A stretch of DNA of 64,000 nt from Bugula neritina (taxonomy: Eukaryota > Bryozoa > Gymnolaemata > Cheilostomatida > Bugulidae): positions 8,394,751-8,458,750 of the forward strand of contig OZ037773.1 in the NCBI GenBank assembly GCA_964035545.1. The letters run 5' to 3'. The notes beneath the pieces were generated by a model. That model was not told the DNA's origin and did no database searches. It was given only the letters and a program-made list of their open reading frames with translations. The translations under genes and the position numbers were made by a program. Shown here piece by piece: positions 44,794 to 64,000 of this stretch. How positions within the stretch are numbered: position 1 is the first letter of the stretch; each line of letters starts with the position of its first letter.

Positions 44794-46964
44794 GCTGTAG
44801 TAATGTTTTCAGTTTCCTGCTGTTGTGTATTCACATATACCTTGAAAATAAACTACAGCTATAACTTACAATATAATTATAATTATTACATTACACTATA
44901 TATTATTTGTTACAGTATACCGTATAATTACTACATTATGCTATATAATTACTATATTATGCTATGTACATATATTTGTTGCATAAAACCTTATAATTAT
45001 TATACAATACTTTATTATAACATTCCCTCACCTTTGATAACGCAAGAAAATGTTGAATGAAGTTTTTTTGTTATGAAAAATGTTTCTAGTATTATATTTC
45101 TAATGTAAATAAGTATTAAGCAAAAAGAGTATATAACAATTACTTATTTTTAGAGTTAAAAGTAACAATGACAATATCTATCTTATACTTTTTAGTTGAT
45201 CACATTTCACATGTTTAGAGCAAATGTGCACATTTTCTAGTAAATAAAGATCCGGTTTTATATAGTAATATGAAATAATCTAGTGAGATGAATAAGATAC
45301 CAATTCGTGACTCTAATCCAGTTACAACTGATCAAAGCTATTGCAAACCAACTGATTACAAGGTTAGATAGCATTTCTGAAGCGTTAATGGGCTTCTAGT
45401 GAATGTTCTCAATATTTGGAGTGGCTCCAGCCCTCAGCACGACAATCCAACTGTTCTTTGCTGATAGTCTATTTTCTATCGGCTTGGATTTTAAAGTATT
45501 TTCATTGCAGCATTTACATGAGAGCAGCATACGTATACAACCTATACTTCTAACATAGCACCATATAGCACTCTTGGTATGTATAAATGAGTATATCAGA
45601 AACTGGTGTATCATTTAATCAAGCATTTACGATTGACTTACTTCTAAGGCACTAGGTTATTACACCTTGCCTCTACACAAGGCCACGCCTTCAAGACTAC
45701 AAAAGCAGTAACAAATTTAACATGCACAAATTAACTATTACTCATACAAACAAGCAAATAAACTTTTGTGGCTTAAGTGAGCAAAAATACAATATCAATA
45801 ATTGTAGTTAATGACATTACAAAAAAAATAAATATCATTTTGTAAACTTACCTATTTTGCTATATAATAACATACTATAAACTGGTACATGTTTTTGACA
45901 TGTGACACTACCTGAGCTGGGACTGCGTTGCAAACACAGCTTGTATGCAGAAAGCTCAATACATAGTGCAATGTAAAACTTTTGTATATTTCACTACAAT
46001 ATTATGATCCTGCTGTATATTCTGCCCTCCATTCTCTTACAATACTGAATGAAGGAATTGTCTGCTCACAAACGGACTAAGGTGAGAGCAAGTAACTCTC
46101 AGTTGTAATAGTCTCAACTTGTACATTTTGAATTACTCTTTAAAAAATTATATTTAGAATACAATAAATAACTATAGAAAAACTTTTAGTTGTTCCCATT
46201 AGATATACAAAGTTTTGTTAGCGAGAGAAAGTTTGTGATAAAAGAAATAAATATATTGATATGTTTGCAAATACAGTTTCATATTTGCTTGATAATTATA
46301 ATTATTTATAAATTATTATTATAAATTAATTAGAATTAATGTAAACAGTCTTCTGCTAGACAACTCCTTGCATGAAATAGTTCTGGAAAACAAGTGCTTG
46401 CGTCAGGTATATCAGATTTTCCAGCCTACGGTAGCTTGCATCAGGGAAAGCTATTCACAGACAGCCGCAATAAAACACTCTCCAGTTCTAATACCATATA
46501 ATAGAGATACTAATTAGGCTTTGTAGAGCTTTAGAATACTTGCAGCATTTATTTGTGGGTCAGTAATTTAAAATGGCTGCAACTGCTAAAATGCAGCTGT
46601 TGCATTTTCTACAAAGCTTTACAAACTATTAGTTGAAAATCATGAGTAATACTGATGTGGCTAGGAAGCTATGTGATAGGAACTACGGTTATCTTTTGGC
46701 TAATGTGGAAATCCATTGAGAATACTTAGTGAATGGAAAAAAAGGAGTTTTTATCTACTAAGCAAGGTTTTATAATTAAAAATTTCCTTTGGAAATCAAA
46801 AAATAAAGGTTAGAAAATATCAAAATACCTAAGTTTTATATAGTAAATTGTAATGAGTATTAGAATAAGAGTTTGAACAAGTTTGACCTTTGAACCTAGT
46901 ATTTAGGGTTAGTTGCATCAAGTCCTTAAAACAACAGTCAATGCCAAGATGTTTCTCCCAGAGG
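44794..46964. other. Intergenic between SLC18B1-like genes 2 and 3
   Basis: 44794 to about 45130 is similar to the sequence upstream of gene 3 (52885-52980 and 53510-53720), including the possible 5' UTR exon ending near 45032. About 45130-46550 appears unique and AT-rich. From about 46551 it matches the sequence after 35927. The span between gives the edges of the tandem duplication. Confidence 0.6.
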
Positions 46965-52884
<5,920 letters not shown>

Positions 52885-55313
52885 GCTGTAGTAACGTCTT
52901 TAGTTACCTAGCTGCTGTTATGTATCCACAGACACCTTGAAAATAAACTCCAGCTATAACTTACAATATGTCAAGACACAAGCGCTTATTTTTTAACCTA
53001 TCTCTTTGTTTTCTAATGAATAGACTAGATTTTCAGATATTTTTTTTGAAAAGTCATGAAAGCTATTGAAAGCTGATTGGTTGCTCACCTAGACAAATGT
53101 AAATGTAAATGTGTTATAGTAGTGGAGATTGGTGTCATTATTAGCAGAACCAGTATTTCACACAAAGACCAATGACTTATTTTGCTTTTAACATTTTAAC
53201 TGTTGACTTGTTTTTGTAATTCCAAAGAAAGTCAAGAAAATGCACTGCCTATTGAATAAAGAGCAAGAAATTAACAATGTTTTAACATTTCTATAACGGA
53301 GAAATTAAAAAAGCCAGTGTACGTTTTTGATCAAAATATAGCAAAAGAAGTCATATTCAAGTGAAAATCATATGGCCCATATTTGAACCAAAATGTATTA
53401 AGAAAACTAAAGAAGTTAGAGTAAAATTTCTTTACTACTTCATCTATAAATGTAAAAAGCCTCGTGTTTATAAAATATAAGTAGATCTAAGCTTATGAGA
53501 GTCTAATTATATTATTACACTATATATCTGTTACAATATACTATATAATTACTACATTATATTATATATGTGTTATATATTAAATAACTATAACATTTAT
53601 AATACCGTCTTCTTACCTTTGAAAGCATAAACAAATGTCTAAAAAAGCTTTTCTCTATACGAATATTGTTTCTAGTATAATATTTCTGATGTAAATAAAT
53701 ATCTAGCAAAATAGTCTATATAACTCACACACACATGCACGCGCATGCGCACGCTCACACACGCACACACACACACACACACACGCACATGCACACTAAC
53801 GTGTATATACACGAGATTGCTCGAAGGTACTTGGTCTGTCATCAGACAAAACTAGAGAAAGGGAATTTGTTATTAAGTATAACACAAATACTGCACTTAT
53901 TTTAAGATTCAGTTTACGCAGCGCTTGCTACAAGTAACATTCTCGATATATTTCTTGTATTGTATTGTATAGACAGTCATGTACTATAATAGCAACCAAC
54001 TTATTATATTTACAGTCATGTGTTGAAATAAATTAGAGTGGAAAATGCCCGGCAATGGACTACTGATTTTTGGAATAATAATTAGATTTTGAGGTTAAGT
54101 GATCAAAATAGCATTCTGGAAAAATAAATTTATTAGTGTATTCCAGCCTCATTGGGTTCCAAGTTCTACAAATTGAGGTCACATAAATATTCTGAAGAGA
54201 TGAATACTTAACATGCAAATGCATACCTTGCAGATTGCTGGTTTTACAATTCAGCGAAAGTTCTGTTAAAACTAAAGCCTAAAGCAAACCATTACAGACT
54301 AACTACATATTACAACCTACAGCAACAGTAGCATATGTATAGCGTACAGCATATATAACTTGTATAGCATGTATAGCATGAGTTTATAGCAGCAGAGTAT
54401 AGCCTTTTATTTAGTGCATTATATATTATTATTTTAAAATGGCTGTTTGTTGAACTCAGGGTTGTCTTCTCATTATTACTATCTAAAGTTGTCTTCTCTG
54501 TATAATATGCAAAACTACGAAGTCTAAACACAGAATAGAATGCTAACACTGCACAGAGATAACGCAGCTCCAACATAGAAAACGTTCTTAAGAACCAATA
54601 CCTGTTGAATGGCCATAATAATATTATTATAGCATACTTTTAAATTATTTGTATAATAAATACTCAACATTCTCCGTTAAAATAATACATGCTCCCAATG
54701 AGAATAAAACTCTTGACACAATGCTTTGTGTAAAAAAAGAATTGCTTGATGAGAAAATTTTATACTAAAACTATATCTGATACAGTATTTATATGTATAA
54801 TAATTAACCAGGACAGTGACCTAAGGAGTTATATTCTCATGTGTTAAGGAGATGCCCTTGATTTACTCTAAGGCTGACATGATGTTTTCAAACTTGAGCT
54901 TATAGGAATGTTATGCTTAAAATGGTGCGCTTAGGCTATAGTAAACTAGTTGTATGTAAAATGAAAAATTATATGTGGGTGTGGATTATGAAATTTGGGT
55001 TGTTGTGTATCGTTAGAAAAGTTTCCTTGTTTGATACACTGTAGGATAACATAACTCCCATAATTATGAGTTTGGTTCTTGTAAATTATGTGATTTTAGT
55101 AAAAGCGAAATGTGACCGATTACTATATGCCTATTAGTCATTTCAATTTTTACAAAAAAAAGTTTATTAGCTTTTTTATTTTATTTATTTATAGTATAAA
55201 AACATTTCTCTGCTTATTATTATTATATAACTATGAATGATGCACATAGTAAACATACTTATAAGATAACGACTAAGAAGTTGATACTGACATGTCTCAA
55301 TATTTCTACTAAT
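52885..55313. other. Intergenic upstream of gene 3 and downstream of the oxidase
   Basis: Homologous to the upstream region of gene 2 at 52885-52980 and 53510-53720, with about 0.5 kb present only here. A CA-rich microsatellite with CG interruptions lies at 53727-53790. The rest is AT-rich with no supported gene. Confidence 0.5.
53727..53790. repeat. (CA)n-rich microsatellite
   Basis: Interrupted CA run with acgc and gcgc units. Confidence 0.9.
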
Positions 55314-57921
55314 TCATGGAAACTCCTTGCTAAGGTTGACTTCAGCACAAAATGGCGAAAGTCCAAAATGGCTGACTAAAACTCTCTCAGATGTAATGAG
55401 TGAACCTTCTGACCATCCATAGAATGCTCCATCTTTTGTTGACGCAAAGAAAGCGTCTCCCGTGATGTATATTTCAGCCTCAGAAAATGGCTTCAGCGTC
55501 TTGAACTGCAACTGATATGAGTCCACACCAACCTGGGAAAGACTGCCCGCGCTGACACGCTTGGAGTCCCAAATCTTTATGGAGGCCCCCACTGGAGCTG
55601 GTATACTCTTCAAACCTTTGAAAACATTGAAAAACAGAGTTTATAGAATAGAAATAGACAAAAAGGTTGGTACAGTGATAGAAAAATTGAGAAAAAAAAC
55701 CTGTGTTCTAGATAAGAAATGTAGCATGAGGAGTTATGTTCTCACGAGAATTTTAACCTACGTTCCAAACGAAGATTTAAAGAACTTAGGTTATATCAAT
55801 TTCTCTACTACTCCTCCTAAATTTAGACAAGTAGTTAGAAGAGTTCTTTGAAACAAAAAACCAGCTTATTACTTATAGAAATATTTTATAAATTAGAATG
55901 TAAAGCTAATATTTTGTATTGATTATTTGCGTTTGTATGTGTAACACTTTAATGCTTGAGGTGAGTGCAGTAATTGAGAAATTGAGAAAAGCCTTAGTTT
56001 TAGATGTAGTTAAAATGTTTTGGTTTTGCAAAAATTTCACCCTGCACTCCAAACCAAAATTTATTAAGAAAGTAACGAGCTTGGACTATTCAAATTTCTC
56101 CACTACTGCACCTTTTCAAAATCGATATCTAGCTAGGCAGCTAATCACCAATAGTTGTGCAGCACTTTATGTCTCACCAAACACAGTGCAGAGCTGCTGC
56201 TGCACAAAGTCTACCAGCTTTTGACTCGGCAAATATTCACTTGGCACATTTCCAGCAGACGGTTGAAATCTCTCATATCTGGACTGGTTTAGTCCGTCAA
56301 ACACATCTGAACAGGTGAATGTGTATGCGGCTAGTAGAGTGGCGTATCCTCCCATTTTACCTTGACCTCCTCTAGCGGCCACACAGGATATTGGTAGGTC
56401 AGTCTCAAACCTGCCCGACACCAAACCTGCACCTTCCCACCATGCATCGGTATACGTGAGAAACACTTTTGTACTCTTCAAGCTGATTGTATTAGAAAAG
56501 AGTTCTCTAAACTCCATGTTTCGTTTGGATGGATAATTCCAGACGATAGACTCAATTCCACTTCTGTTACAAGCTAAAATCAACCTTTTCCCTGTAAATG
56601 GCTCTGCTGATGAAACTGTCGCCACTTTAAACGCATTTTCACTTTCAGTAACTTCAACTGCTGCTTCCCCAGCTAGAAGGGTTGCATTATCCATTTTGTT
56701 AAGGTTTGATACCAGCTTTTTAGTGAGCTCGATCATGCCATCTTTGACGCAGTAATCTTGCTCTAATGGGTCAAAGTCTTTGTGTTTCTTAGCAAACATT
56801 GCAGCAGCAGCTACTGAAATATCCATGGTGTGGAGCATAAAACTTCGGCCAAGTATATCAGTGTTTGAGGCGTAAGAGTAGTATTGACGTAAACTCATGT
56901 CTGTAGCTTTCTGGCCTGTTTCTCCCACTGTGCCCTCAAAAAGATTTCCATTTTCCGGTGCCTTAATTTGAAAGTCGTAATTCTCAGGATTCAGGTATGG
57001 TAAATCATGTTCAGTTAGTGAATACACTCTTTTGTAATCATCTTCACAGTAAATGGGTGTATTTTTATAAAATCCTATTAACTTCTTTTCATTGCTTTCC
57101 TCCTCACCCCAAAAGGTTTCTATCTCTAAATTCAGATCTTTTATAAGCTTGTATAAAATCTTGTGACGAGATGGTAAAAACCTGTAAGACAAAAATAACA
57201 TATACTGTGAAGAATCATTGTGCTACATGCCAGCTACTTGTGTATAACATGAATGCATGGTTGGTTAGGTTTATCATGGTTCTATTAGTTACTTAGTAGA
57301 ACACTGGATCACTACTTCACATGATTTGAATGGGTCTGTATGGTATGCTGCCCCAAACCCCAAACCCAGATGGAAAGCTTTTTTTAAAGTGGGCTAAGGA
57401 CTTATTCATATGTGGCACAGGAGCAAATATGACTAGAAGTGAATGCTCTCCCTATTCCCTAACATCACTGATGGCCTTTACTAGCGATCTAACTCATAAC
57501 CTCGTGTTCACTAAGCCAGGTTACTAATCCACTCATAAAAGTGCTATGAGTTTGATAAACCAAATGATTTTTTTCTCCTACATTTATTTATTGCGGATAG
57601 TTTTATTGCTATCAGATTGAACCCATGCAATCAAAAAGCCATCACCAGTTTTTTGCTGTTGCGAAAATCTTTTCAGTCGCGGGTCTTGTAATTGGAATTG
57701 GAACAAATATTTTTAATTGTAAAAACTTTATTATTTGTATATGTTTACCTCATTGCACCAAAGCCAGCCATGTGACCACCAGGCATTTCACAAGTCAGAT
57801 ATCTGCCTCCAAACTCTTTCTCGGCTTCCAGAACCAGAACTTTGAGGGTGGTGGAAGTGGCCAACCTCCAGGCTGTATACAGACCACCTATCCCTCCGCC
57901 TACTATTATAACATCGTACAT
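55314..57921 (-). CDS. FAD-dependent amine oxidase-like protein
   Basis: Three minus-strand exons: 57921-57749, 57181-56178 and 55615-55314. Phases 2 and 1 match, giving 492 aa. The start MYDVIIVGGGIGGLYTAWRL is a classic dinucleotide-binding GxGxxG fold, followed by VLVLEAEKEFGGRY with the ribose-binding acid and the GGR motif of the amine oxidase superfamily. Near the C-terminus, YITGDAFFAS and GAFYGWSEGSLITSERVL match the FAD-contacting end of L-amino-acid or monoamine oxidases. These enzymes oxidise an amine or amino acid and release ammonia and hydrogen peroxide. There is no signal peptide and no C-terminal membrane anchor, so a soluble intracellular enzyme is likely. The substrate is not inferable. 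Intron 2 contains two copies of the dispersed repeat. Confidence 0.85.
55664..55851 (+). repeat. Dispersed repeat, copy 2 (open frame)
   Basis: In intron 2 of the oxidase. The plus strand is open from VIEKLRKKTCVLDKKCSMRS to FRQVVRRVL and a stop. It matches window positions 1-118 and the next copy. The family was not recognised. Confidence 0.65.
55965..56130 (+). repeat. Dispersed repeat, copy 3 (open frame)
   Basis: Adjacent direct copy in the same intron. It reads VIEKLRKALVLDVVKMFWF, then FTLHSKPKFIKKVTSLDYSN and FSTTAPF, aligning with copy 2 (VIEKLRK, NFSTT). Confidence 0.6.
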
Positions 57922-58344
57922 TCTTGTTAGACCTGCTGTATGAATGTACTACCAGTCCTTGTGCCTCAACATGCCAAGCTGAAAACTCAATTAACTTTAT
58001 AGTATGTGGTGAAGGTCCTGAATGCATAATTAGAATTTAACAGTTTTTGTAGTTCAGAAAAATGTAGATTTATATGGCTATGCATAGCAGGGTGAAAATG
58101 TAGCTATGAATTAATTAGTAATAAATCTCCCTCTAAGTAATGTAGTTTAGCAAGCAAGTTAGCGTGACAAACAGTCTACTTCTATAGTCTAATGCTCATT
58201 TAGAGATTAGATTTCAAAATTGCTGAAAATCTTGCTAAACTGATTTCTACACAAATCAAAGTGTATGAAATTTGTAGCTTAGAATAAATACTGTCTTGAA
58301 GTTTCTTCCGTCATATCAACTATAGATACTTGCAACCCAGCAGT

Positions 58345-58487
58345 AGGTAAATTGGCATATTTTCAATATTGGGGTTTGGGGGGAGGGAGAGGGGTTTAGG
58401 GCCAAAAAGTTTGGAATGGAAGATTTAGGTTTGGGGTTTAGAAAAATTTATTATGAGAATGCCATTATTACCTGTGCCATTTTTACC
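58345..58487. mobile_element. Family A inverted-repeat element, copy 3
   Basis: The left end ggtaaattggca is degenerate; the right end tgtgccatttttacc is perfect. The centre is G-rich (ggggtttggggggaggga, then ggggtttaggg) as in copy 1. Confidence 0.5.
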
Positions 58488-60430
58488 TAAAGTCCATTTC
58501 TATACCTCTGAATGAGGAAGCAACTTCTTCTGTAAGATTACTGATGCCAATAACCATAACGTGTAAATGTGGAAATAGCTGGACAAGAGAAAACAACTGC
58601 TGATGTGTATAAAAAGGTATATTATATACTACAACTTTTTAACCCCTGGAGTGCAACAAAGGCAGGAAGCTGTTGTGTAATGTTGTGCTTTAAAATATTG
58701 AGCTATTTCTGACATGATAACATAATATATTTAAATTCTGCCAGTGAAGTGCATTACTCCTGCTTATTACCCAAGCTGAAAGCATGTGTTCACATGAAAG
58801 GATGAATCTTAAAGCTTGTAAGATATGATTTGCTCCAGTTTCACAAAACTGATTGCAGACAAAGGAGTTAAGGAAACTTCGCAGACTTTGTGATGATTGT
58901 AGTGTTGAGATTCCCCACTAGCCCTATAGTACAATGGGTCTTGCAAGTTAAACGTCTTGAAGCTTGATTGAAGGAGGGGGGAGGGGGGCAAAAGTTTTTA
59001 CAGGAAACTGAGCAGTATTTCTACTTCTTCACAGTAAGAAGAATTGTTATACACAAAAATTAAAATTATACAAAAACATCAATCAGTTGTATTTTAACAA
59101 TATATGCTTTAAAGCTCATTGTAGCCAGTTTATATATCTTAACACAGTGCAAGCAGCATAGTAGTGCTTGCTAAATCATCTACATAGTTACTGTTTATAC
59201 AATGCCAACGCTAGATTATGCAATAAAACAGAAAGGATATAATTGATTGCCAAATATGGAGGCATGTAATGATTAAATACAATTATACCAGCTCTGCATA
59301 CTCTATTACTGTAATAGCAGCAATTATGCATATCTATGAGGGAGTTGTTCTCTCTAAACTATTAATAGATTTTATATAGCTAAGCCTGTTAATCTATTCC
59401 ACAGTCTTGATTTAAAGTGCAACTATAAACACACCAAGTTGTGTAATAACTTTGCCGTTAGGGCATTTCAATGTTAAAAAGCAACTGCTTTGTGATTTCA
59501 GTCCTAAACAAAATTTTTGCCTAAATAGTGTATAAATACTCAGGTTGGTCATTTTAAATAAAGAATATTTGTGCGTATAGAATCTCTTTAACATGAAGTA
59601 AAGTACTAGCAAAGTTCCTAGTTATATGGCTTATAAACTTCGTTGACTTTTATAATACTTTTATATACTCCAATTATCAATAGATCTGGTTGAAATACAA
59701 TTGAGCTCTAAATTTTGGCACATATTAGACACCCTAGTGTGTTAATTTAGCAAAATTTGTTTGAGTTAAGAATGTTTGTTGTTCTAGACTGTGTGATGGT
59801 TGTAGACTACCACCTACTCAGTAGAAACGGCTGCCCATTACCCTAACATAAAGTATGTAGATGTACACTTCCCTTCTGCATACATTACGCTCTCCATGAT
59901 GGCTATTGAGCAACATCTCATTGGTATTTATTCGAATAAGCTGATAATTATACTAATTAGTTATGGGTTGCCTGCCTTAATTAAGGATGCGGTGAGTTAT
60001 TCTTTTATGTTAGCTCATTCACTGCCTAAAGCTGCCATCTTAACTACCTGCTGCCATTGTTATTCTAAGCATCTGCAAGTCTTGGTTTCCTCAAGAATTC
60101 ACTAAAGTAAAGGTAAGTTACAATCTTGCTGTATCCTTATATTTTGTTTATTGTTAGTGTTATGTGAACATCAAATTTGTTTCTAGCAACTTGCTCGTTA
60201 AAGGTATGGCAAAGAACTTTTCTTTCTACGTTGTAGAATACATTTGATTCCTCACAGTTTTAAGAACATTTATCTGCAGGCTTTTCTTATTCACAAGTTG
60301 ACCTATAAGTTTATAAATATTTTAATTATGAATGTATAAAAATAGTTACAAGTCAAAAACCAGTCTTTTGTACAAACTTAGAGCTTCATTTTGTCTAAAT
60401 TCTGCTTGACCAGTTGGATGGTGAGGCTTC

Positions 60431-60530
60431 ATACCAGACTCTCATTTAGACTGAGTACCAGACTCTTATTTAGACTGAGTACTAGACTCTTATTTAGACT
60501 GAGTACCAGACTCTTATTTAGACTGAGTAC
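60431..60530. repeat. 24-bp tandem repeat (actgagtaccagactcttat ttag)
   Basis: Four units with minor variation (ccagactc/ctagactc). Confidence 0.9.
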
Positions 60531-61671
60531 TATACGTTCCTTTAGAAAGATAAGGTTCAATAAAAGCAATATACAGACCTGTACATTCTGCAAATAATTT
60601 TATTTGCATTAGAATGCAGTATTGAAAGTGGACATGCTGCTACCTGGTTTACAGCTACATAGTTTATGTAATGAAAATATATTTATATTATATATTGTTT
60701 TCTGTATAAAACAAGCTAAATGTATACAATTTTTGTTAAATGCTATTCTTTACCTCTCTTGCATCTATTTTCTATAAGATGAATGCATTTTATATAATTT
60801 TATTTATGTTTCAAGAAAGTAAATGCTCGTTTTAAATATGAAGAGATTCAGCTTTTACACAAACCAGTTGCTTATAAGCTAAGTAATGCACAATTGGACA
60901 ATGACTTTGAACAGCCTCAAAATTAGATATAATTATGTACTAGTACATGGGATACTGCATTAGTCTTAATAATTACCAATAATAGCATTAGGACTGTCTA
61001 TACCTTTGCTTATCTATTTGACTAGACATTATACAGCACCTGCCAGCTATGTATATTATAGCTAGCATAGGTTATAATTGCATTGTGTGCATAACTCCCA
61101 AAGAGTTAATCTGATTCATCATAGTCTGAGCCTATTTAACCTAATTTGCACCATCTGGGAAGATTTAATAACAATACAATGAAACTGATTCTGTGAAAAC
61201 CATTAGACTTATTTACTAAATCAACTAATTGGTTCTTCATTGTTTCTCTTATTTCCTTGTACCAAAGATGGCTATTTTATTAGCTATCATTAGAGCACCT
61301 GCTTTTGGAGCACCTGTTATTGCTGCCACATGCAGGGCAATTGCTGTTGGTATGTAAACTTCAAGATGTATTCCCATATATAACATAGCATTTGTAAAAC
61401 CTTTGTCTACCTTCAAACAAGGACACAAATATAAGTTCAAGCAAAGTAAATTAAACTTAAAGAATAATTTTAGAAAATATGGGTTTTCCGTGGTGATTGG
61501 ATGGACATCAAACAATAGTTGTTTTCCCATTCATACAGCTATCACTTGTATAATTTTTCAACGTGTTTTCACAAATTAAAAAAAAACTTAGCCAAAATGT
61601 GTTTTTATGACTAGTATTTGCTAGATGTTCTGATAAAATAAAGAGTGAATTTTTCTGTTTACCTTTTTCAG

Positions 61672-63592
61672 ATGAATTCATTCGATGACGCTGGTAGATC
61701 CACTGCAACCATGCAGTTCAGTCTAGCCCAAAATCCAAGAAGCTCTCAGTCACCTTCAAGAGGGGTGAAGATGGTCAGGCATGCTGATCTCCCAAAGCAG
61801 GTAAAATAATAAAATGAAGAGCTAGAGCTATGAAATATTTCAAACTATAACTTAATCTATAAATTTCTGTACATGACTAAAAGTTGCTAGGACATTACAA
61901 AGTGAACAAAAATTTAGCACAATGCCCGAGTATATACTCCATTTACTACTGCAAAAAAATCAGATTTAGCTGACCTATTAGACATGGGTTTGCTGAAGTT
62001 AGATTTGTGTAGGTTTTCAAATTCTAATCACTGGCTTCAGTTTGTGAATGCAGGGCAACTTTTTAGCCTTATACTAAAACACTCTAAGACTGTGCACACT
62101 CTCTCAAAGTTTGCTAGAATAGACTGAGACTTCTGTAATGTATGAGCTAAATGTTGTGGATGTACACAAATATATCAAAGTAGGAGTGTGCTTTGTTGGC
62201 TATTTCGCTGGAGCTTAGTCTACATCCTGCAGCTCCAGTGTAATTATTCTGCTGCAAATGCAGATCAAAGTATCTATAGCTTCCAATCAGCTGTAATAAA
62301 ATACAAGGAATTCCTAAAGCATTATAAGAGAACTGTTAGCTGCCTACATAACATAGTATAATAATATCCTTTTATTACACTCAGTATTTTCAAAGGTCAC
62401 ATAATCAGAGTACGTCAGATGGTGGAATGCTTTCGCATCTCATCCCTGCAGTAGCTGCAATCTAAGCTACAGGCTTTAGTTAGACAAGTGTAACACACCT
62501 TCTGATTGCTACTAAGATATTCGAATCGAAAAAGCATCTTAGAAAATGATGCTTTGTGAATGAGAACTGTTGTAATAGTAGCAGAGCTGTTTATAGTTTT
62601 GCTAAAATTGACTGCAGACACGAGTATAGTTTTTTCACCATAAATTCAGCCACCATGGCTACAGAAATTTAATTGTTTTATAAAATTGAGATGGAAAGAT
62701 TTGAAAATGTTTGCAGTAATAAATGCAGTATATGCAATCATAAACTAAATTAGTTTTACATGAGCTTTCCTGCAGCAATTAAAGAGTTGGCTACCTAATA
62801 ACAACATTGTATATAGGAATAAAGCTTTTAAGTTAGTCAGTAACTACAGCACGATATTAGGGGGTGCAGGTCAGTACCGCCATAGTTTGCTGTGCTCTGA
62901 TTTTGGGCTAAAGTTATGGTCATTTCAGCAAATTTCTCTAAAATTTCATCTCTTGATTTCACAGGGCATGCAGCAGTCTTCTTCGTCTAGTTATCCTTCA
63001 CACTACCAGCAGCAGCAGTACCAACCGGCACAGCAGCAATACCAGCCACCCCAGCAGCAGTACCAACCGGCACAGCAGCAGTACCAGGCAGCACCACAGC
63101 AGCAGTACCAACCACCAGCTCAATATCCTCCCACACAGCAATTACAGTATCAACCACAACAAGATTTTCGCTCCAACTATGACCAATCCTCCAGTGGTAC
63201 TCTCATATCAAACAATATTACTAGTTATTTGTGATGCGACAATGCTAATATTATACTTTATTCCCATATAGTGCATTCTAACTTACCTCTTCAATATAAT
63301 TCATGCTACACTTAAATAATATATTTTGCTATAAAGTTATATTATAGAGTTTTATTAAATCATATTTGTAATGGTTATATTATTGTTATAGTATTTAGAT
63401 ATACATTATTATATTGAGTAATATTATAGTTACATTATTATATTTATATTATTATATTATCTAATGAAGGTAACAACCTTGTGATGTTTATTTTTAGAAT
63501 TTAGCCAGCAGGCACCCACTGCTAATGCAGGTGGTAAATATGGCCCCAAACCTATGAAGAAGTGGGCTCCTAGGAACACCCCCTCAAACCAG
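61672..63592 (+). CDS. Gln/Pro/Tyr-rich protein, unidentified (partial, continues right)
   Basis: Three exons: 61672-61800 (MNSFDDAGRSTATMQFSLAQ, then RGVKMVRHADLPKQ), 62965-63196 and 63498-63592, in phases 0 and 1. The second exon encodes a low-complexity block of QQQYQPPQQQYQPAQ type after a Ser-rich start. The third reads EFSQQAPTANAGGKYGPKPM, then KKWAPRNTPSNQ, and ends at a CAG|gtgaga donor, so the gene continues past the window. All junctions are consensus. I do not recognise the family. The composition resembles the disordered linkers of cytoskeletal scaffold proteins such as PDZ-LIM types, but that is only a resemblance. The ATG sits at the very first base of its exon, so it may not be the true start. 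Confidence 0.6.
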
Positions 63593-64000
63593 GTGAGAGA
63601 GAGATAAGTTTGCTGGTTGTAATAGTAACTAGCAATAGCAGGTGGTGAATCAAACAATTAAGTTCAAAGTTTCCATCTGGTGACCCTCCTAGAGGTGTAT
63701 TACATGTCTATTATTGCACAACCTTTTATCTCGGCAGCCACCCCCCTCCTATCGTATCTCAGCTAACCGGGTTGTTGAAGTGACCTTCACATTCCTCAGA
63801 GGCATGGAAGTACTACAGAATGCTGTATTTTACTTTCGTAGAGTCATTTGCTTTTGACAGAAGTTTATTGGGTGAAAAAAAGTTAAATAACTTTCTCAAT
63901 TTGACATAAAATGAAACTGTATGGGTTATGAAGCCACTAAAAGCAAATGGCTATAAAATGAGCACTAAACATATAACAGCTAGCTGTGAAATTGAAAAGC
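63593..64000 (+). other. Start of the next intron of the Gln-rich gene
   Basis: Follows the GT donor at 63593. Nothing recognisable. Confidence 0.4.

Larger units (their letters stand above)
57922..61671. other. Intergenic, with family A element and a 24-bp repeat
   Basis: No supported coding exon. It holds the family A inverted-repeat element at 58345-58487, a short G-run near 58975-58988 and a tandem repeat at 60431-60530. A 5' exon of the Gln-rich gene may lie here but could not be identified. Confidence 0.45.

Overview
This is nuclear DNA of an invertebrate animal. Genes are split by GT-AG introns, and NXF1, SLC18B1-like transporters, a mucin-type protein and a flavin oxidase are all recognisable. 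The AT-rich background, heavy micro- and minisatellite load and gene content fit a marine lophotrochozoan, but the species cannot be named from the window. I rebuilt the gene models by hand from splice consensus, exon phase and protein homology. In every multi-exon model the phases close.

Layout. (1) About 0.1-8.3 kb, minus strand: three tandem copies of a Thr/Pro-rich mucin-like gene. The copy at 4448-8235 is open through four phase-matched exons and ends in a GPI-signal-like tail. The copies at 187-939 and 2020-3150 carry stops or frameshifts. (2) 11510-23983, plus: a complete 15-exon NXF1 (TAP) mRNA export factor of 636 aa, with RRM, LRR, NTF2-like and UBA-like domains. (3) 26555-34889, plus: an 11-exon SLC18B1-like (vesicular polyamine transporter family) MFS gene of 436 aa. 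(4) 36398-44793 and 46965-52884, minus: two more SLC18B1-like genes (468 and 440 aa), tandem duplicates of each other lying tail-to-tail with the first. (5) 55314-57921, minus: a 3-exon FAD-dependent amine oxidase-like gene of 492 aa. (6) 61672-63592, plus: three exons of an unidentified Gln/Pro/Tyr-rich protein, continuing beyond the window.

The most unusual signal is in the introns. Several introns of NXF1 and of the first SLC18B1-like gene hold minisatellites that are copies of, or directly abut, the authentic splice junctions. The clearest are 19 successive AGT|gtaagt donors after NXF1 exon 11; repeats of exon end plus donor after SLC18B1-like exons 4 and 5; and repeats of the 3' splice site before exon 7. 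The window also holds a 657-bp perfect TG run, three candidate families of small inverted-repeat elements, a dispersed repeat with a partly open frame, and strong hairpins in the long NXF1 intron.

The genes do not form a pathway. The shared themes are local gene duplication and repeat growth at exon borders.
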